From Takakia lepidozioides (Eukaryota > Streptophyta > Takakiopsida > Takakiales > Takakiaceae): DNA of 60,000 nucleotides. Under the pieces are notes generated by a model. The model saw nothing but the letters and a program-made list of their open reading frames with translations, was not told the origin of the DNA and did no database searches. The first letter of the stretch is position 1, and each line of letters begins with the position of its first letter. Below, piece after piece: positions 22,930 to 33,180 of the stretch. A program made the translations under genes and the position numbers. The stretch covers positions 36,749,053 to 36,809,052 of the forward strand of contig CM060732.1 of NCBI GenBank assembly GCA_030704615.1, given 5' to 3'.

Positions 22930-23500
22930 TCCAAACACCTGGATTTTCCTCTCATTATGACTTCAAATAAATCAGTTTGCATGGGGGTTGTCAAAAATGA
23001 CCTTTGATTCACGACATGTTGGATTCTCCAATTGTCGCAAAATTCTAGCCAAAGATCCTATAACAAAATTGGGATCTGTTGTCCAAAAATCCATCTAATA
23101 TTGAGCGTACGCGCCATCTCCATTATTTGCCATAGACACTGGAAGCTGCCCCAAGCTTGAAATCATCTTGTTCGTTGTTTGCAAATGTGGAAGAGCAGTC
23201 TTTCGATGATCCATCTTATCATGAATGATGCATAAGAATTATGTTGGCATCATAACCGATTTATTCCTCCAGCTATGGTAGAGTCTCCGGCAAGACTCTT
23301 GATGCTTCAAATATTTGTCGAGAGCTTTTTTATGACACATTTGGTCTGCACTTCTTTTCACAGATTTCTTAATGAGGTCCTTTAACATCTTACACTCTGT
23401 ACATTTTGCAAATGTCCCTCCATTTTTTCTGACTTCGACGTTGGAGAAAATCTTCTTTCTAATTCGACTAACTGCTGAAGTAGAAATAACCAAACGGCTT
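22930..23500 (-). pseudogene. Cys-rich mobile-element-like ORF remnant (IIHDKMDH family)
   Basis: On the minus strand the frame at 23239-23505 reads GGTFAKCTECKMLKDLIKK, later KYLKHQESCRRLYHSW. After one stop it continues FLCIIHDKMDHRKTALPHL, SLGQLPVSM, GDGAYAQY, a stop, and FWTTDPNF. I recognise this order (CxxC, HxxYLxxQ...RRLYHSWR, IIHDKMDHxKTALP, GLGQLPVS, FWP.DPNF) from a multicopy uncharacterised protein family in plants, which I take to be encoded by a mobile element. I do not know its biochemical role, and the mobile-element reading is inference. At least two in-frame stops show that it is dead. It ends abruptly at the plus-strand chromovirus sequence that starts near 23505. Confidence 0.6.
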
Positions 23501-23504
23501 GCCA

Positions 23505-24371
23505 CCGCGAAGAGGAGTTGACCACAAGATTGAGGTGATACCGGAATCGGAGCCGCTTGCCAAGGCGCCCTACCGGTTGAGCCACAGAGAGTTGATCGAG
23601 CTGAAGGCTTAGCTCAAGGATCTAATGTCAAAGGGGTATATCCGGCCAAGTAAGTCACCTTACGGAGCCCCGGTGCTATTCGCAGACAAAAAGGATAGGA
23701 CGTTGCGGATGTGTATCGATTACAGGGCTCTGAATAAGGTGACTATAAAAAACCGGTACCCTTTGCCAAGGATCGACGACCTCATCGATCAGTTGGCAGG
23801 AGCGAAGTATTTCAGCCGGATTGATTTGCGTTCCGGCTACCATCAAATCCGAGTGGCAGAAGGAGATGAGGAGAAGACCGCATGCAGGACAATATATTGT
23901 TCATATGAGTTCTTGGTGATGTCTTTTGGGCTCACCAATGCACCCGCGACCTTTAGCACACTAATGAACAACCTTTTCCAGAAGTGGTTGGATGACTTTG
24001 TGATCGTGTACATCGACGACATCTTGGTGTGCTCGAAAACAAAGGAAGAGCACTTGGAGCACCTCAAAAGGGTGTTCCAAAAATTGCGGGAAGAGAAGCT
24101 GTATGCCAAAGCTTCAAAGTGCGAATTCGGGGTCACAAAAGTGGAGTTCCTAGGACATGTGATTACACAAGATGGGATCAGAATGGATGACAGAAAGGTG
24201 AGGGCGATCTTGGACTGGGAGCCTCCGACTTCGGTCCCGGGAGTGCGATCTTTCATAGGACTCGTCTCCTATTACCGAAAGTATGTGAGAAATTTCGCCA
24301 AGATCGCGGGGCTGCTGTCAGACCTTCTGTGTAAGTCCAAGGTATGGGTATGGAACACCTTTTGTGGCTAA
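23505..24371 (+). pseudogene. Chromovirus reverse transcriptase domain
   Basis: The frame shows [59 protein letters not shown] and the catalytic YIDDILV box, followed by [15 protein letters not shown] and [15 protein letters not shown]. An in-frame TAG lies at about 23612, before the first YIRPSKSP segment, and the frame ends at TAA 24369-24371. In a live element this enzyme copies the RNA genome. Most of the domain (248 codons) is uninterrupted, so decay is moderate. Confidence 0.93.
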
Positions 24372-24796
24372 GCTTTTGCCGAGTTGAAGCAGCGGATGAT
24401 GGAAGCTCCAGTCTTGAAAATCCCGGAGTTCGACCGTCCATTTGAGATTCATACAGATGCGTAAGACTTCGCAATTGGGGGTGTACTCATGCAGGATGGA
24501 CGTCCAGTGACTTACGAAAGTAAGAAACTGAATGAAGTGGAGCAACGGTGGCCTACGCACGAGAAAGAAATGAAGGCGGTGGTGCATTGCCTTGAGCTTT
24601 GGTACCACTATGTTGGTTCCAACCCGGTGAAGGTGTTCACGGACAATGTCGTGCGGTGAAGTATTTTGCCACGCAGCCTAAGTTGTTCCAAAAACAACTT
24701 AAGTGGCAAGACACTTTGGCAGTGTTCAACGTGGATATCCAGTACAAACTGGGATGGGACAATGTGGTGGCCGATGCTTTAAGTAGAAAGCAATAG
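24372..24796 (+). pseudogene. Chromovirus RNase H domain, disrupted
   Basis: Pieces such as FAELKQRMMEAPVLKIPEF, HTDA (catalytic Asp region), FAIGGVLMQDGRPVTYESKK, HEKEMKAVVHCLELW and, after a frame change near 24650, FNVDIQYKLGWDNVVADAL follow the expected RNase H order. A stop follows HTDA, and a frameshift near 24650 falls in the VFTDN region. The domain normally removes RNA from the RNA:DNA hybrid. Confidence 0.88.
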
Positions 24797-24984
24797 CTCA
24801 AGTTGGTGTACAGGGGCGAGACGACGCTCCAAAGAAAGATCCGGAAGGCTTACAAGGGGATTTAACCCCCGTCCGTGCTGCGGGACTTGAGGATGGGGAT
24901 TAAATCGCAGTTTCGCTTACACAATGGACTGCTCCGGTACAAGCAAAAGCGCCTCTACGTGTCGAAGGGAGGGATCAGAGATAG

Positions 24985-25562
24985 TCTCTTAAGATAATGT
25001 CACGATGGCCCGCTGCGCGGGCCACGGCGGAGCCAAGCGCACCGCGGCACTCTTGAAGAAAGAGTACTTCTAGCCCAAATTGAGGGAGGAGGCCGAGGAG
25101 TATATCAAGACATGCACCACATGCCAACAAAACCGGAGCGAGTACAAGAAGCAAACGGGGCTGTTACAACCCCTGCCGATTCCATAGGGATCTTGGGAAA
25201 CTGTCTCGGTGGATTTCATGACTGCTATGCCACTGTCAAAAGGATTCGATGCAATCATGGTGGTGGTGAATAGGTTCAGTAAAATGGGCCATTTCATTCC
25301 CACCAAGGAGACGGCAACGGCGCAGGAAATTGGGCAACTTTACTTCGCCCACGTCTTTAAGCATCATGGACTCCCGAAGGGTATTGTCTCGGACCGCGAT
25401 CCAAATACAAGTAAATTTTTTAGAGCATTTTGGAAGAAAATGGGGACGAGGCTCAAGATGAGTACCGCCTTCCGACCTATGACGGACGGCCAAACGGAAA
25501 GAGTGAATTCCATGATGAAGCAGATCTTGCGGAATTATGTGTCAGCAGACCAATCAGACTAG
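24985..25562 (+). pseudogene. Chromovirus integrase zinc finger and catalytic core
   Basis: A zinc-binding HHCC-type region (LKKEYF ... CTTCQQNRSEYKKQ) at about 24990-25165 leads into VDFMTAMPLSKGFDAIMVVV, HVFKHHGLPKGIVSDRDPN and AFRPMTDGQTERVNSMM. The first Asp, the SDRDP Asp and the QTERVN Glu match the DDE triad of retroviral-type integrases. The frame stops at 25560-25562 and also just before the core (near 25185). It is non-functional as a whole. Confidence 0.92.
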
Positions 25563-26269
25563 GTGGAGCACTGGGATGCGGCAGAGTTCTGTTATAATAA
25601 CACAAAATACTCTGCAACGGGAGTATCCCCTTTCGTATTGGTCTATAGAAAAGCACCTCTGGTGCCGACAAGTTAGGCCGCCCAAGACGTTGAGGAACTG
25701 GCAACAACGGCGGTGCTGGAAGAACGCGAGCGTTTGTTGAAGCTTGCAAAATACAACATTGCCAAAGCTAGAAAACGGTATAAACGACAGGCGAATCGGA
25801 AGCGGAGGAAGTTAAGTTTGAGGCAGGCACAGAGGTCAGGTTGAACATCAAGAATTTTCGACTACCTCCGGAAGCGAGTCCGAAGTTCGTACCTACGTCT
25901 GCGGGGCATTTTCGCAGCCGAAAGGTTATGAATGAGGATGTGTATGAATTGGAGTTGCCGGCAAACAGCAAGGTGCATCCGGTATTCCACGTCTCCCTTT
26001 TGAAGCCTTACTTCAAAGATGAAGCGCGTCCGAATCGGCATCAACTGTTGCGTCCGCCACCTGTGCTGGATCATGAAAATGAACCTGAATACGAGGTGGA
26101 GGCAGTGCTTAGGTCGAGGAGATTCAAGAGTCGAGAAACAGAGTATCTCGTGAAATGGAAGGGCTATCATCAAGTGAAGGCAACTTGGGTGCGTGCCTCA
26201 CAAATGAGAAACGCATTCGAGGCCGTTGCAGCTTTCGAAGGGCGACCTCAAAAGCGGAAGAAGCGTTGA
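25563..26269 (+). pseudogene. Integrase C-terminal region and chromodomain
   Basis: After the stop at 25562 the downstream part (AEFCYNNTKYSATG, FVLVYRKAP) continues with breaks. The last open frame (25841-26269) includes VHPVFHVSLLKPYF and a chromodomain of the form EYEVEAVLRSRRFKSRETEY, then LVKWKGY and TWVRASQM, before a Lys-rich tail. Chromodomains of this class steer integration toward marked heterochromatin. The usual WEP is replaced by TWVRA. Confidence 0.9.
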
Positions 26270-26288
26270 CGGGGACATCAACCTTGGA

Positions 26289-26870
26289 TCGTGGGGGAGG
26301 AAATGCATGCTTAGCCTGGCTTAGCTAGCTCAGGAATCCGATTGCAAAAACTTGTGTTGTACAAATTTTGTTATAAATGAAATGGTTTCCAGATGTTGTG
26401 CTTCCTATTTTGTTTGGAATGGTGATGCATGGTATGGTTGACTAGTGTGTAGAATGCATGCTAGCTTACAAAAGTGGGAGAGGTAAATTGGATTAATCAT
26501 GTGTTTGCGTAGTGCCGAAATCGGATGACTCTCATCCAAGGAGTAAGGAAACTTGCGTCTTCTTTGGGAGTTCACGTGCTAGTGCGCACTTGGCGCGTAC
26601 GCGTACTATAACTGCGCTACTAAGGGGGTTGTCTTGTAGTGCGGATTAACGCGGAAGCTACGTGCTTTCGTTCAAATACTATAATCGTGTAACCTCAGGA
26701 CGAAGTCATAGTGCGGTTTCGGCGTGTTCCCGTACCTCAGGCCAGCATTCCAAGGCGAACCCAATTGTAGTGATTGGGGCGCGCGGTTGATTCAAGGTTA
26801 TCTTCCTAGTCAAAAAGGGTTCAAGGTGAACCCTTGCTCATGGTGATGCCAAAAGCGGCATCATGAGCCA
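26289..26870 (+). mobile_element. Probable polypurine tract and 3' LTR (end uncertain)
   Basis: A purine run GTGGGGGAGGAAA at about 26290-26302 follows the chromodomain stop by about 20 bases, where chromoviruses place the polypurine tract. A 3' LTR would then begin at TGCATGC (26303). A TTATAAATG box lies near 26370. There is no second LTR to compare with, so the outer end is not defined. The sequence to about 26870 has no other explanation. Confidence 0.45.
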
Positions 26871-27990
26871 TGACTTGGAGGAAGTCGGCCAAACTAGCTA
26901 GTGGAGAGTAGAGTCAAGTGGGGGGTTTGGTTCTTTGTCATGAGATGCCATGGTACGGAAACAAACTCCTTGATGTGGGACGCCACAACTTGGATGTTCG
27001 TTTCTACAAAATGGACAAGTCGATGAGGACATCGACTCCCTGTTGGTAGGGGTGAGTCGCGGCCATTCACCTTGAGGGCAAGGGGTCGGGACACAAGAGG
27101 GGCTGCCCCTGTGGTGGGGGCAGTGGCAACAATAGATACGGGGGCTGAAGCAGCACTCAAGGAGGCGGAGGCGCTCACTAGGTGGAACCCCGCACACCGG
27201 GTTGCGGTGGGGGTGGTTCCACGAGGGGTGGTGGTAGCTTAGTAGGACTAAGTGGGGGTCGCATAGGACTCGCCATGGGGCGGAGACCTTGTGGTGGGAG
27301 TCGCGGGGAGTCTTGGGACTCATCACGGTCCAATGGAGCCGTGGTGGGTGGGCCAAGACTCACCGCGACTCACCACCGGGAATGGAAGGTCTTCGTGGTG
27401 GTTCACCATAAAGGGACGGTGTTGTTTGTGAAACCCTCGTGGACAGTCACAAAAGTATTATAGGGAGTAGTAACCCCGAGAACGGTGCAAGCCCGTTGGT
27501 GACAAAAAACTAGTGAGTAAGCGTGCGAGCCGGAAAACGACCAAGGTGTGGGGAGCTGTTCCGGATTGCCAACAACCAAAGGGAATCTCCACTAGGCCCA
27601 AATTGAGCGATGGTCTTGTGGAGGAGTAAAGAGGGACCGTTATGTCCCTGTGAGCAGCCAAAGCTCCGAGTTGGTCTGACGGCCAGTTTGGGAGTTAGGC
27701 GCGCGCATCAAAGCGAGTAACTATGACTTGAAGAGGGAGCTTACCGAAGTGAGGTGCGCGACACTGGTAATGAACATAGTCCTCCCCGAGTTTGTCACAA
27801 AGTACCACCTCGTCCGGAATGCATGCGTGTATTCTTCCCTCGTAGATGTCACCGCCTTCTTCCGTTAAGAGGATACACATACGATTTCTCCAATTACTTC
27901 TTCCAAGAGGGCTCTAAGGATTTTCTCCATCCACGGATTCTTCTGATCCATCTCCATCTTTGGACGAGAAATGACATTCTGGACTAGAGG
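26871..27990. other. GC-rich unassigned block
   Basis: From 27040 to 27380 the plus strand is strongly G-rich (GGGGTGGTTCC, GGTGGTGG and GGGG words). The minus strand therefore offers Pro-rich frames (27178-27363 and 26894-27178) that could be a decayed gag-like region, but I cannot identify one. Other frames here (27695-27880, minus) have no recognisable motif. Confidence 0.3.
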
Positions 27991-28269
27991 TAGGATAGTC
28001 GAAAGAGATGCCACACAAATCCCACATGACATGTGTCCCAAGAGCCTCAGTTAGAGTGTTTGCATCCATATGAGGATATAGCAGTTGCATCGTCTCACAG
28101 TCATTATCAAATGTAGTGATTATCACACTAATTATTAATGTGAGGTCAATTGACACCTATGACACTAACCTTCACTAGTCACATTCAAGCAGTTGCTAGT
28201 TGCAACTACAACCCTCAACGTTTTGTAACAGAGGAAGATTTTGAGACCAGATGATAAGGAATCCATTGC

Positions 28270-28640
28270 AAGAAAAGACAGAACGTCGAAATGAATGTCA
28301 ACGTTCCTTAGTCTCTACTGAAAGAGATAAATAGAAAAAGTAAAAGGACTGTAGCTGAATATCCTAATTAAGAGAAGAAAGAAAGAAAAATCTGACCGAG
28401 GAATAAATATTAAGAGAATTAGAATATGTCATGTGAATGTGTCAATGAGGACCAAGAAAAATAAGAAATGATATAAAGAATAGAACGTCGATATGAATGT
28501 CGACGTTCTTTAGTCTCGACAGATATAGATAGATAGATAAAACTCAACGGCCTTTACTGGATATCCTAATATAGAGTCATTCAATAAATCAGGTGAATAT
28601 GTTAATGAAGACCCAGAAATTTATTTATTTATTTAATTAA
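28270..28640. repeat. ~200-bp tandem duplication, each copy with a GTCGA palindrome
   Basis: The palindromes at 28281-28306 and 28483-28508 (both GAACGTCGA.ATGAATGTC) are followed by matching flanks: TTAGTCTC(T/G)AC, GATA(A/G)ATAGA, a CTGAATATCCTAAT or CTGGATATCCTAAT segment, GTGAAT(G/A)TGT, and AATGA(G/A)GACC. The copies are about 202 bp apart and diverged by small indels. Confidence 0.75.
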
Positions 28641-28652
28641 ATTTTTTAATTA

Positions 28653-28692
28653 ATAAATAATAATAATAATAATAATTATATATATATATAAA
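28653..28692. repeat. (TAA)n and (TA)n microsatellites
   Basis: A run of TAA units passes directly into a TA run, about 40 bp together. Confidence 0.9.
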
Positions 28693-28847
28693 CCAAGTGA
28701 AGAAGAAGACATGTTATCATATTCAAATGCACTAGTAGGTACTTTCAGGTATTTGATTTGATGTGGGACAGAGTGAAGGTCAAGTGATGAGACTTTAGCT
28801 TGTATTCAAACAATAATCCACCAGACCTTGACACTAATGTCGACGTT

Positions 28848-29480
28848 ACTATGGATGAATAAAAAATGGATGAATAAATCATCCAAGTGGATGAAGCATG
28901 GATGATAGTTAAATAAAAATAACTGTAAAAATGTAGGGAGACTAAGGTATGTAACGGTGAAAAATAATAGAATTGAAGCAAACCTTGAAATCTCTAAAAC
29001 CTAAAACAAACACTAATGTGCTTGAACATAATGTGACTACACGATGAACCTGTGTCGTACATGAACAGATGCTATGATAAACCCTAAAGCTTAAGACAAA
29101 TACTCATGAGAATATTGGCTGATGCAAAGATACACAAAAAAGATGCAAAGGTACAAGAAACAAGATAGACTGAGGAGGATAGCCTGGAGGACAGAGCAAG
29201 AGAGAGAAAAAAAAAAAACGCATAACTGCAGAATGACAGATTATATGTGCCTCTACCTAACGTGTGGTGTACGTGGTACACTCACAGAGATGCGTAAACG
29301 AGCACAATTATGGAGTGTTCCCGCCGTAAATATGGACTCCCAACAGATCTGGCGGTGGTCAGGGTGCTGTTAATGCGCCAATGCAAATGATTAAGAATAC
29401 ACCACATTGATCAAATGCTCCAACCGTTGATTATGACTGTCACAAATCTGATGGACGTAGAGAGCCCGCGACGCGTCAAA
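28848..29480. other. AT-rich stretch, no gene recognised
   Basis: Short frames only (for example 28745-28981 minus and 29122-29373 plus), with no motif. A purine-rich run AGAGAGAGAAAAAAAAAAAAC lies near 29200. Confidence 0.4.
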
Positions 29481-29481
29481 T

Positions 29482-29558
29482 GATCTTGACAATCGAACGG
29501 AGGACGTGCGGCGCATTGCGGAGTTAAGCCGCACACCGTCCGTTCGATCGCCAAGATC
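29482..29558. repeat. Long imperfect hairpin (~28-bp stem)
   Basis: GATCTTG plus AATCGAACGGAGGACGTGCG (29482-29512) is mirrored by GCCGCACACCGTCCGTTCGAT plus CAAGATC (29528-29558), with a short loop and a few mismatches. The element is GC-rich compared with its surroundings. It may be a small foldback transposon or a hairpin RNA; its sequence words (ATCGAACGG, ATCCAACGG) recur nearby. Confidence 0.85.
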
Positions 29559-29843
29559 TCTGCTACTGGCTTATCGCGATCCAACGGCGGTGAGGTTTGA
29601 CCTACCCCCCCAAGCGCTGCCATAAATCCTACCTTTATTTTGTGATGGAGCATCATTTGACCTAACTCTCAGCCACGGGTTACGTCAAACACGTTTATTT
29701 TCTTTTTTGGGCTTTTGTTTTTGGGTCCGGCAAAAGTCATTTGATTACAAAGACCTCGACGTGTGCACCGAAGTTCGACGTGACCATCCGCAACCGATTG
29801 TTATCCTTCTTTTTTATATGTTTTTGGGGAAGCGGGGAGCCGT

Positions 29844-29874
29844 TGGATCGCAGTGAATGCCAAGGATCCAACGG
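29844..29874. repeat. GTTGGATC...GGATCCAAC hairpin
   Basis: CGTTGGATC and its complement GGATCCAACG are separated by about 14 bases (29844-29874). It is related to the three hairpins at 31148-31292. Confidence 0.8.
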
Positions 29875-30375
29875 ATGGGAGGACCACGATTTCTTATTAA
29901 TTCCATATGTACTATTTGCTTATTTTCCACTTAGCTATTATTTATTATCCACCATTTATTTTACCTAAATGTGCACCTCAACGGCGGCTGGGGTTATTTG
30001 TTGTGGCGGGCTCAATAGTGGAGACATCGGCGTGTGCGTTGAGGTTCGACAGAACCCTCAGCAGCTGAATTTTGATTTGTACTGCTAATTTTTATACATA
30101 TTATCTACTTTCTATAGTTGAAAGTGCAAAACAAGGCGAAATTACTTGCATAAGAATAATTATATGACTCCTCCTATAGAAACCAAACAAAGGGATCGAA
30201 CTCGTAACCTCATGCACAAAATTTGTGAAGCTTATCATCGAACTACACATCAGATTCTGAGATTGCATGCATTGCTTATAGTATATATATTAATTGCAAG
30301 GTAATAGGGAGCAATTGAAATGTTGAAGTGTGCCATGTTGACGATGTTTTTGAATATGTTTTTTTGTTTGTGTTT

Positions 30376-31010
30376 GTTTTTTTCGTGGCGGCGCCCGCTG
30401 ACGGCGCCAGGCCTCGTGGGCCCACGCCAGGCCGCAAGCTCGGCACACTTGGCCAGGCGCTACAGCCGCGTGGCCAGTTTCCGCACGCGCGGGCAGGCGC
30501 CACGTGGCGCGACACATTTTTTATTTATTTTTTAATAAATGTTTTGGGGGGGGGGGGGGGTATTTTGGCCGCACTCTCGCGCGTCGCCACGCGGCCAGGC
30601 GGTACAGCCCACACGTGCGCGCCCTGGCCTACCACGTTCTGCACGCACTGGTAGGCGCCATGTGGCGAAGCGCCAAACATTGGTTTTTTTTTTTTTTTTT
30701 TTGGTTGGTGACGGCCGCACGCTCGGCGCGTCGGCATGCGGCCAGGCGGTACAGCCCGCACGCGCGAGCCTTGGCCTGTCACGTTCCGCCGATAGGCAGG
30801 CGCTACGTTGCGAAGGGCCAAACATTGGTTTTTTTTTGTTTTTTTGGGTGGTGGCGGCGCCTGTTGACACGCCTCACCTCGTGGGCCCACACCAGCGTAT
30901 GACGCATACCCACTTGTGTATAATGTGGCTGGTGGGGCAAGCGCGAGCGCGGGCGTTCTGCAGCGCCAGGCCACGGGGCGAGGCGCCATGGATGTTTTTT
31001 TTTTCTTTTT
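30376..31010. repeat. GC-rich ~155-bp units separated by homopolymers
   Basis: Four diverged units start near 30385, 30565, 30705 and 30850. They share GGCCAGGCG(G/C)TACAGCC, then a CACGCGCG-type block, then GGCGCCA(C/T)GTGGCG. The spacers are T runs (20 T near 30685; T8-9 near 30830 and 30995) and a G run (about 17 G at 30544-30560). CCAAACATTGGTTTTTTTT closes two of the units. GC content is far above that of the neighbours. Long frames on both strands (for example 30525-30989 minus) reflect this composition and are not taken as genes. Confidence 0.8.
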
Positions 31011-31147
31011 TCAGATTTCGGTGGAGCGAGCTCGGGAGGTTTCCCTAACGGAGCCACCACTTCTCCCCTCCGTAAACTTAGCCGCCACTGCCGCCACTCT
31101 CCCAAATTTAAGTGCGTGTTTTTTTTTATGGCTGTTGGTTGAAACCG

Positions 31148-31292
31148 TTGGATCTCCAGATCTGCGATGAGATCCAACGAATCGTGGGGTGGCTGCCCTG
31201 CGTGGCGTTGTAGCTGTTGGATTTTGAAGATCCAACGGACGCGGGGTGGGTGGATTTTTTTGTAGCCGTTGAATCTTGACGATCCAACAGCG
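31148..31292. repeat. Three tandem GTTGGAT/ATCCAAC hairpins
   Basis: CCGTTGGATCT...AGATCCAACG, GCTGTTGGATTTT...GATCCAACGG and CCGTTGAATCTT...GATCCAACAG occur in a row. Each has arms of 8-10 bp and a short loop, with GGGGTGG(C/G)TG-like linkers. The unit is about 60 bp. Confidence 0.8.
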
Positions 31293-31299
31293 TACATAC

Positions 31300-32130
31300 C
31301 GCACAACAAAGGGGACGAGAAGAGGATGGAGAGGAGCTACAACAGGATAACAATATGTGAGAGGGGAGCTACTGTAAAGTGTTGCGAAGGAGAGGGCAGA
31401 GCGACAGGGGAGAGCAACGCGGCGGGGGAAGAAAGGGAGCTGGAGGGCGGGCTGCCTGAGACATATGTGCGCAGGGGAGGACGACGTGCGGGCTCAGAGG
31501 TAATTGCATATTCATTTCCTCTCAACTTTGATGTTCTAAGGTGGGATTTCTGCCCTGAGAGAAAGAGAGAAGGAGGGAGAGGGGAGTAAAGGAGGGAGTC
31601 TTGACATTGAATGTTGGTAAACAAAGATGTAAATACACCCTTGACAGATTTGATGAGAGCTTCTCTCAGGTGAAAGAACTCATGACACACAAGGGCAATT
31701 GCAATTTTCTGTTCCTCTCGGGTCTATTTGATGTTCAAAGGCGCCTTGAGTATTTTATGGTTTCTTAATGCTGATTTCACGTTTCAAGTTTCTTCTCTAT
31801 CTCTTTGTCCATGTGCTTTTTAAAATAAGGGTTTCAGAACCTTAGCCCTGCAATTTAAGCTCCAATAGGCTGAGTAGGGACAGGAGCAACATGAGTTGCA
31901 TAGAAGCAACACAGGCAACAAATACATTCCAGCAGGGCAGAGATAAAATAGAGGTACAAACACAATTCCAAATTGCAACACGTATAATAGATGACTCGTT
32001 TTGAATTATCTTGAGTTTGAGTTTGATTTCAATTTTTTTAGTTTGATTTCCTTGGTCCACCAATTGACAGTTGTCTGCCTTGTTTGCAGGTTAAAGAGAG
32101 TGAGTTGGAGCAGATTCATGGCCAGGTATA
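31300..32130. other. No firm gene; possible short exon near 32090
   Basis: A purine-rich plus frame (31269-31589) shows no domain. At 32090-32127 a 36-nt in-frame stretch, VKESELEQIHGQ, is bordered by TTTGCAG and GTATAA and could be a small exon of the locus downstream, but this is only a pattern of splice borders. Confidence 0.25.
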
Positions 32131-32137
32131 AATCAAT

Positions 32138-32280
32138 GAACACACCTAGAGCAAATCAATAGAACATACAATCACACACACTTAGGATTAATTAAAAATG
32201 CAGACACACACGCACACACCTAGAGCAAATCACAAACACACACCTAGAGCGAATCACTCACACACACAAATCTCGAGTAA
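32138..32280. repeat. CACACCTAGAGCAAATCA minisatellite
   Basis: CACACCTAGAG(C)(A/G)AATCA occurs at about 32139, 32215 and 32241, with a degenerate fourth copy (TCTCGAGTAAAT) near 32271. The copies are mixed with (CA)n runs. Confidence 0.85.
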
Positions 32281-33180
32281 ATTTGGAGTATCTCTCCAAT
32301 GTAGTTCGACATAATGTTGTCCGATTTTGCAAAGTAGGTCTATTGTAATGTCAACATAATGTACAATGTAGGTGGACATCAGGACAACTCTCTTTGTAAA
32401 CAATCTTGACATTGATGTCGATGTACATTAATGCATGTAGGCATTTCGGGACCCCAATTTGGGTGTAGATGTTTCGGTCCCTTGTATGGGTGTCATATAT
32501 TGTCAACCATCTACATGAGCACTTTTGTTATAGCTGTCTGACAAGGAGAAGGAACCTCGACATGAATGTCAAGGTTTAGAGGCATCATGTATAAATTGAA
32601 CATCTCTTAGTTTTCTAGTGTACGTAAGTTGGTTGCTGATGAACCTTTTAAATTTCTTGGACATTAATGTTGAAGTTCAGGACTTTCATATTAGTGCCAG
32701 GGAGGGGGAGGTAAGCCTAGACATTAGCTTTTTGTAATAGCATTTGTAGATTTCACGTTTTTTTTACATAATTTGGATGAACACGTTAGTTGACTGTCCA
32801 ACGAGGGAATTGGACCTCCACATTAATGTCAACGTTCTCATACAATAAGATTAGTTTTCTTCACAACTCTACGTGGACTGAAGATTACAATTACCTCAAG
32901 TACCGTTAATCAATAGACAATAGATGAAGAACCTCGACATTAATGTCGACGTTAAGATTATGATGTAACTCTATAACAATAGAGTTATATTAAGTGCAGC
33001 GTAAATCTAACTGCAGTTATTTCAGTAGATGATGAAGCGTCATGTGAGATAGGATGAAACGAACTGTCACTGGCTGTCTACTCAGGAAAGGCGATTTAGG
33101 AAAACGGTTTTCTGCGAATGGACGTCGACATTTATGTTGAGGTCGAGTTAATTTAGAACAATTCTTTGGAAAAGTAGGAT

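Larger units (their letters stand above)
23505..26302 (+). mobile_element. Ty3/gypsy chromovirus remnant, 5'-truncated
   Basis: The plus strand carries, in order, reverse transcriptase, RNase H, integrase and chromodomain, the arrangement of Metaviridae chromoviruses. Gag, protease, primer binding site and 5' LTR are absent; similarity begins within the start of the RT domain, directly beside the antisense IIHDKMDH ORF. Stops interrupt the frame at several points (for example in the RT start near 23612, after RT at 24370, in RNase H, and after the integrase core at 25560). The element cannot make its polyprotein. Confidence 0.93.

Noticed and set aside
26894-27363. Pro-rich minus frames as a gag gene
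   Set aside because: No zinc knuckle or capsid-like pattern is visible, and the Pro richness is explained by the G-rich plus strand.
30328-30989. Long open frames on both strands in the GC-rich units
   Set aside because: They follow from the high GC content and the repeats, run through homopolymers, and show Pro/Ala/Arg-rich low-complexity products without domains.
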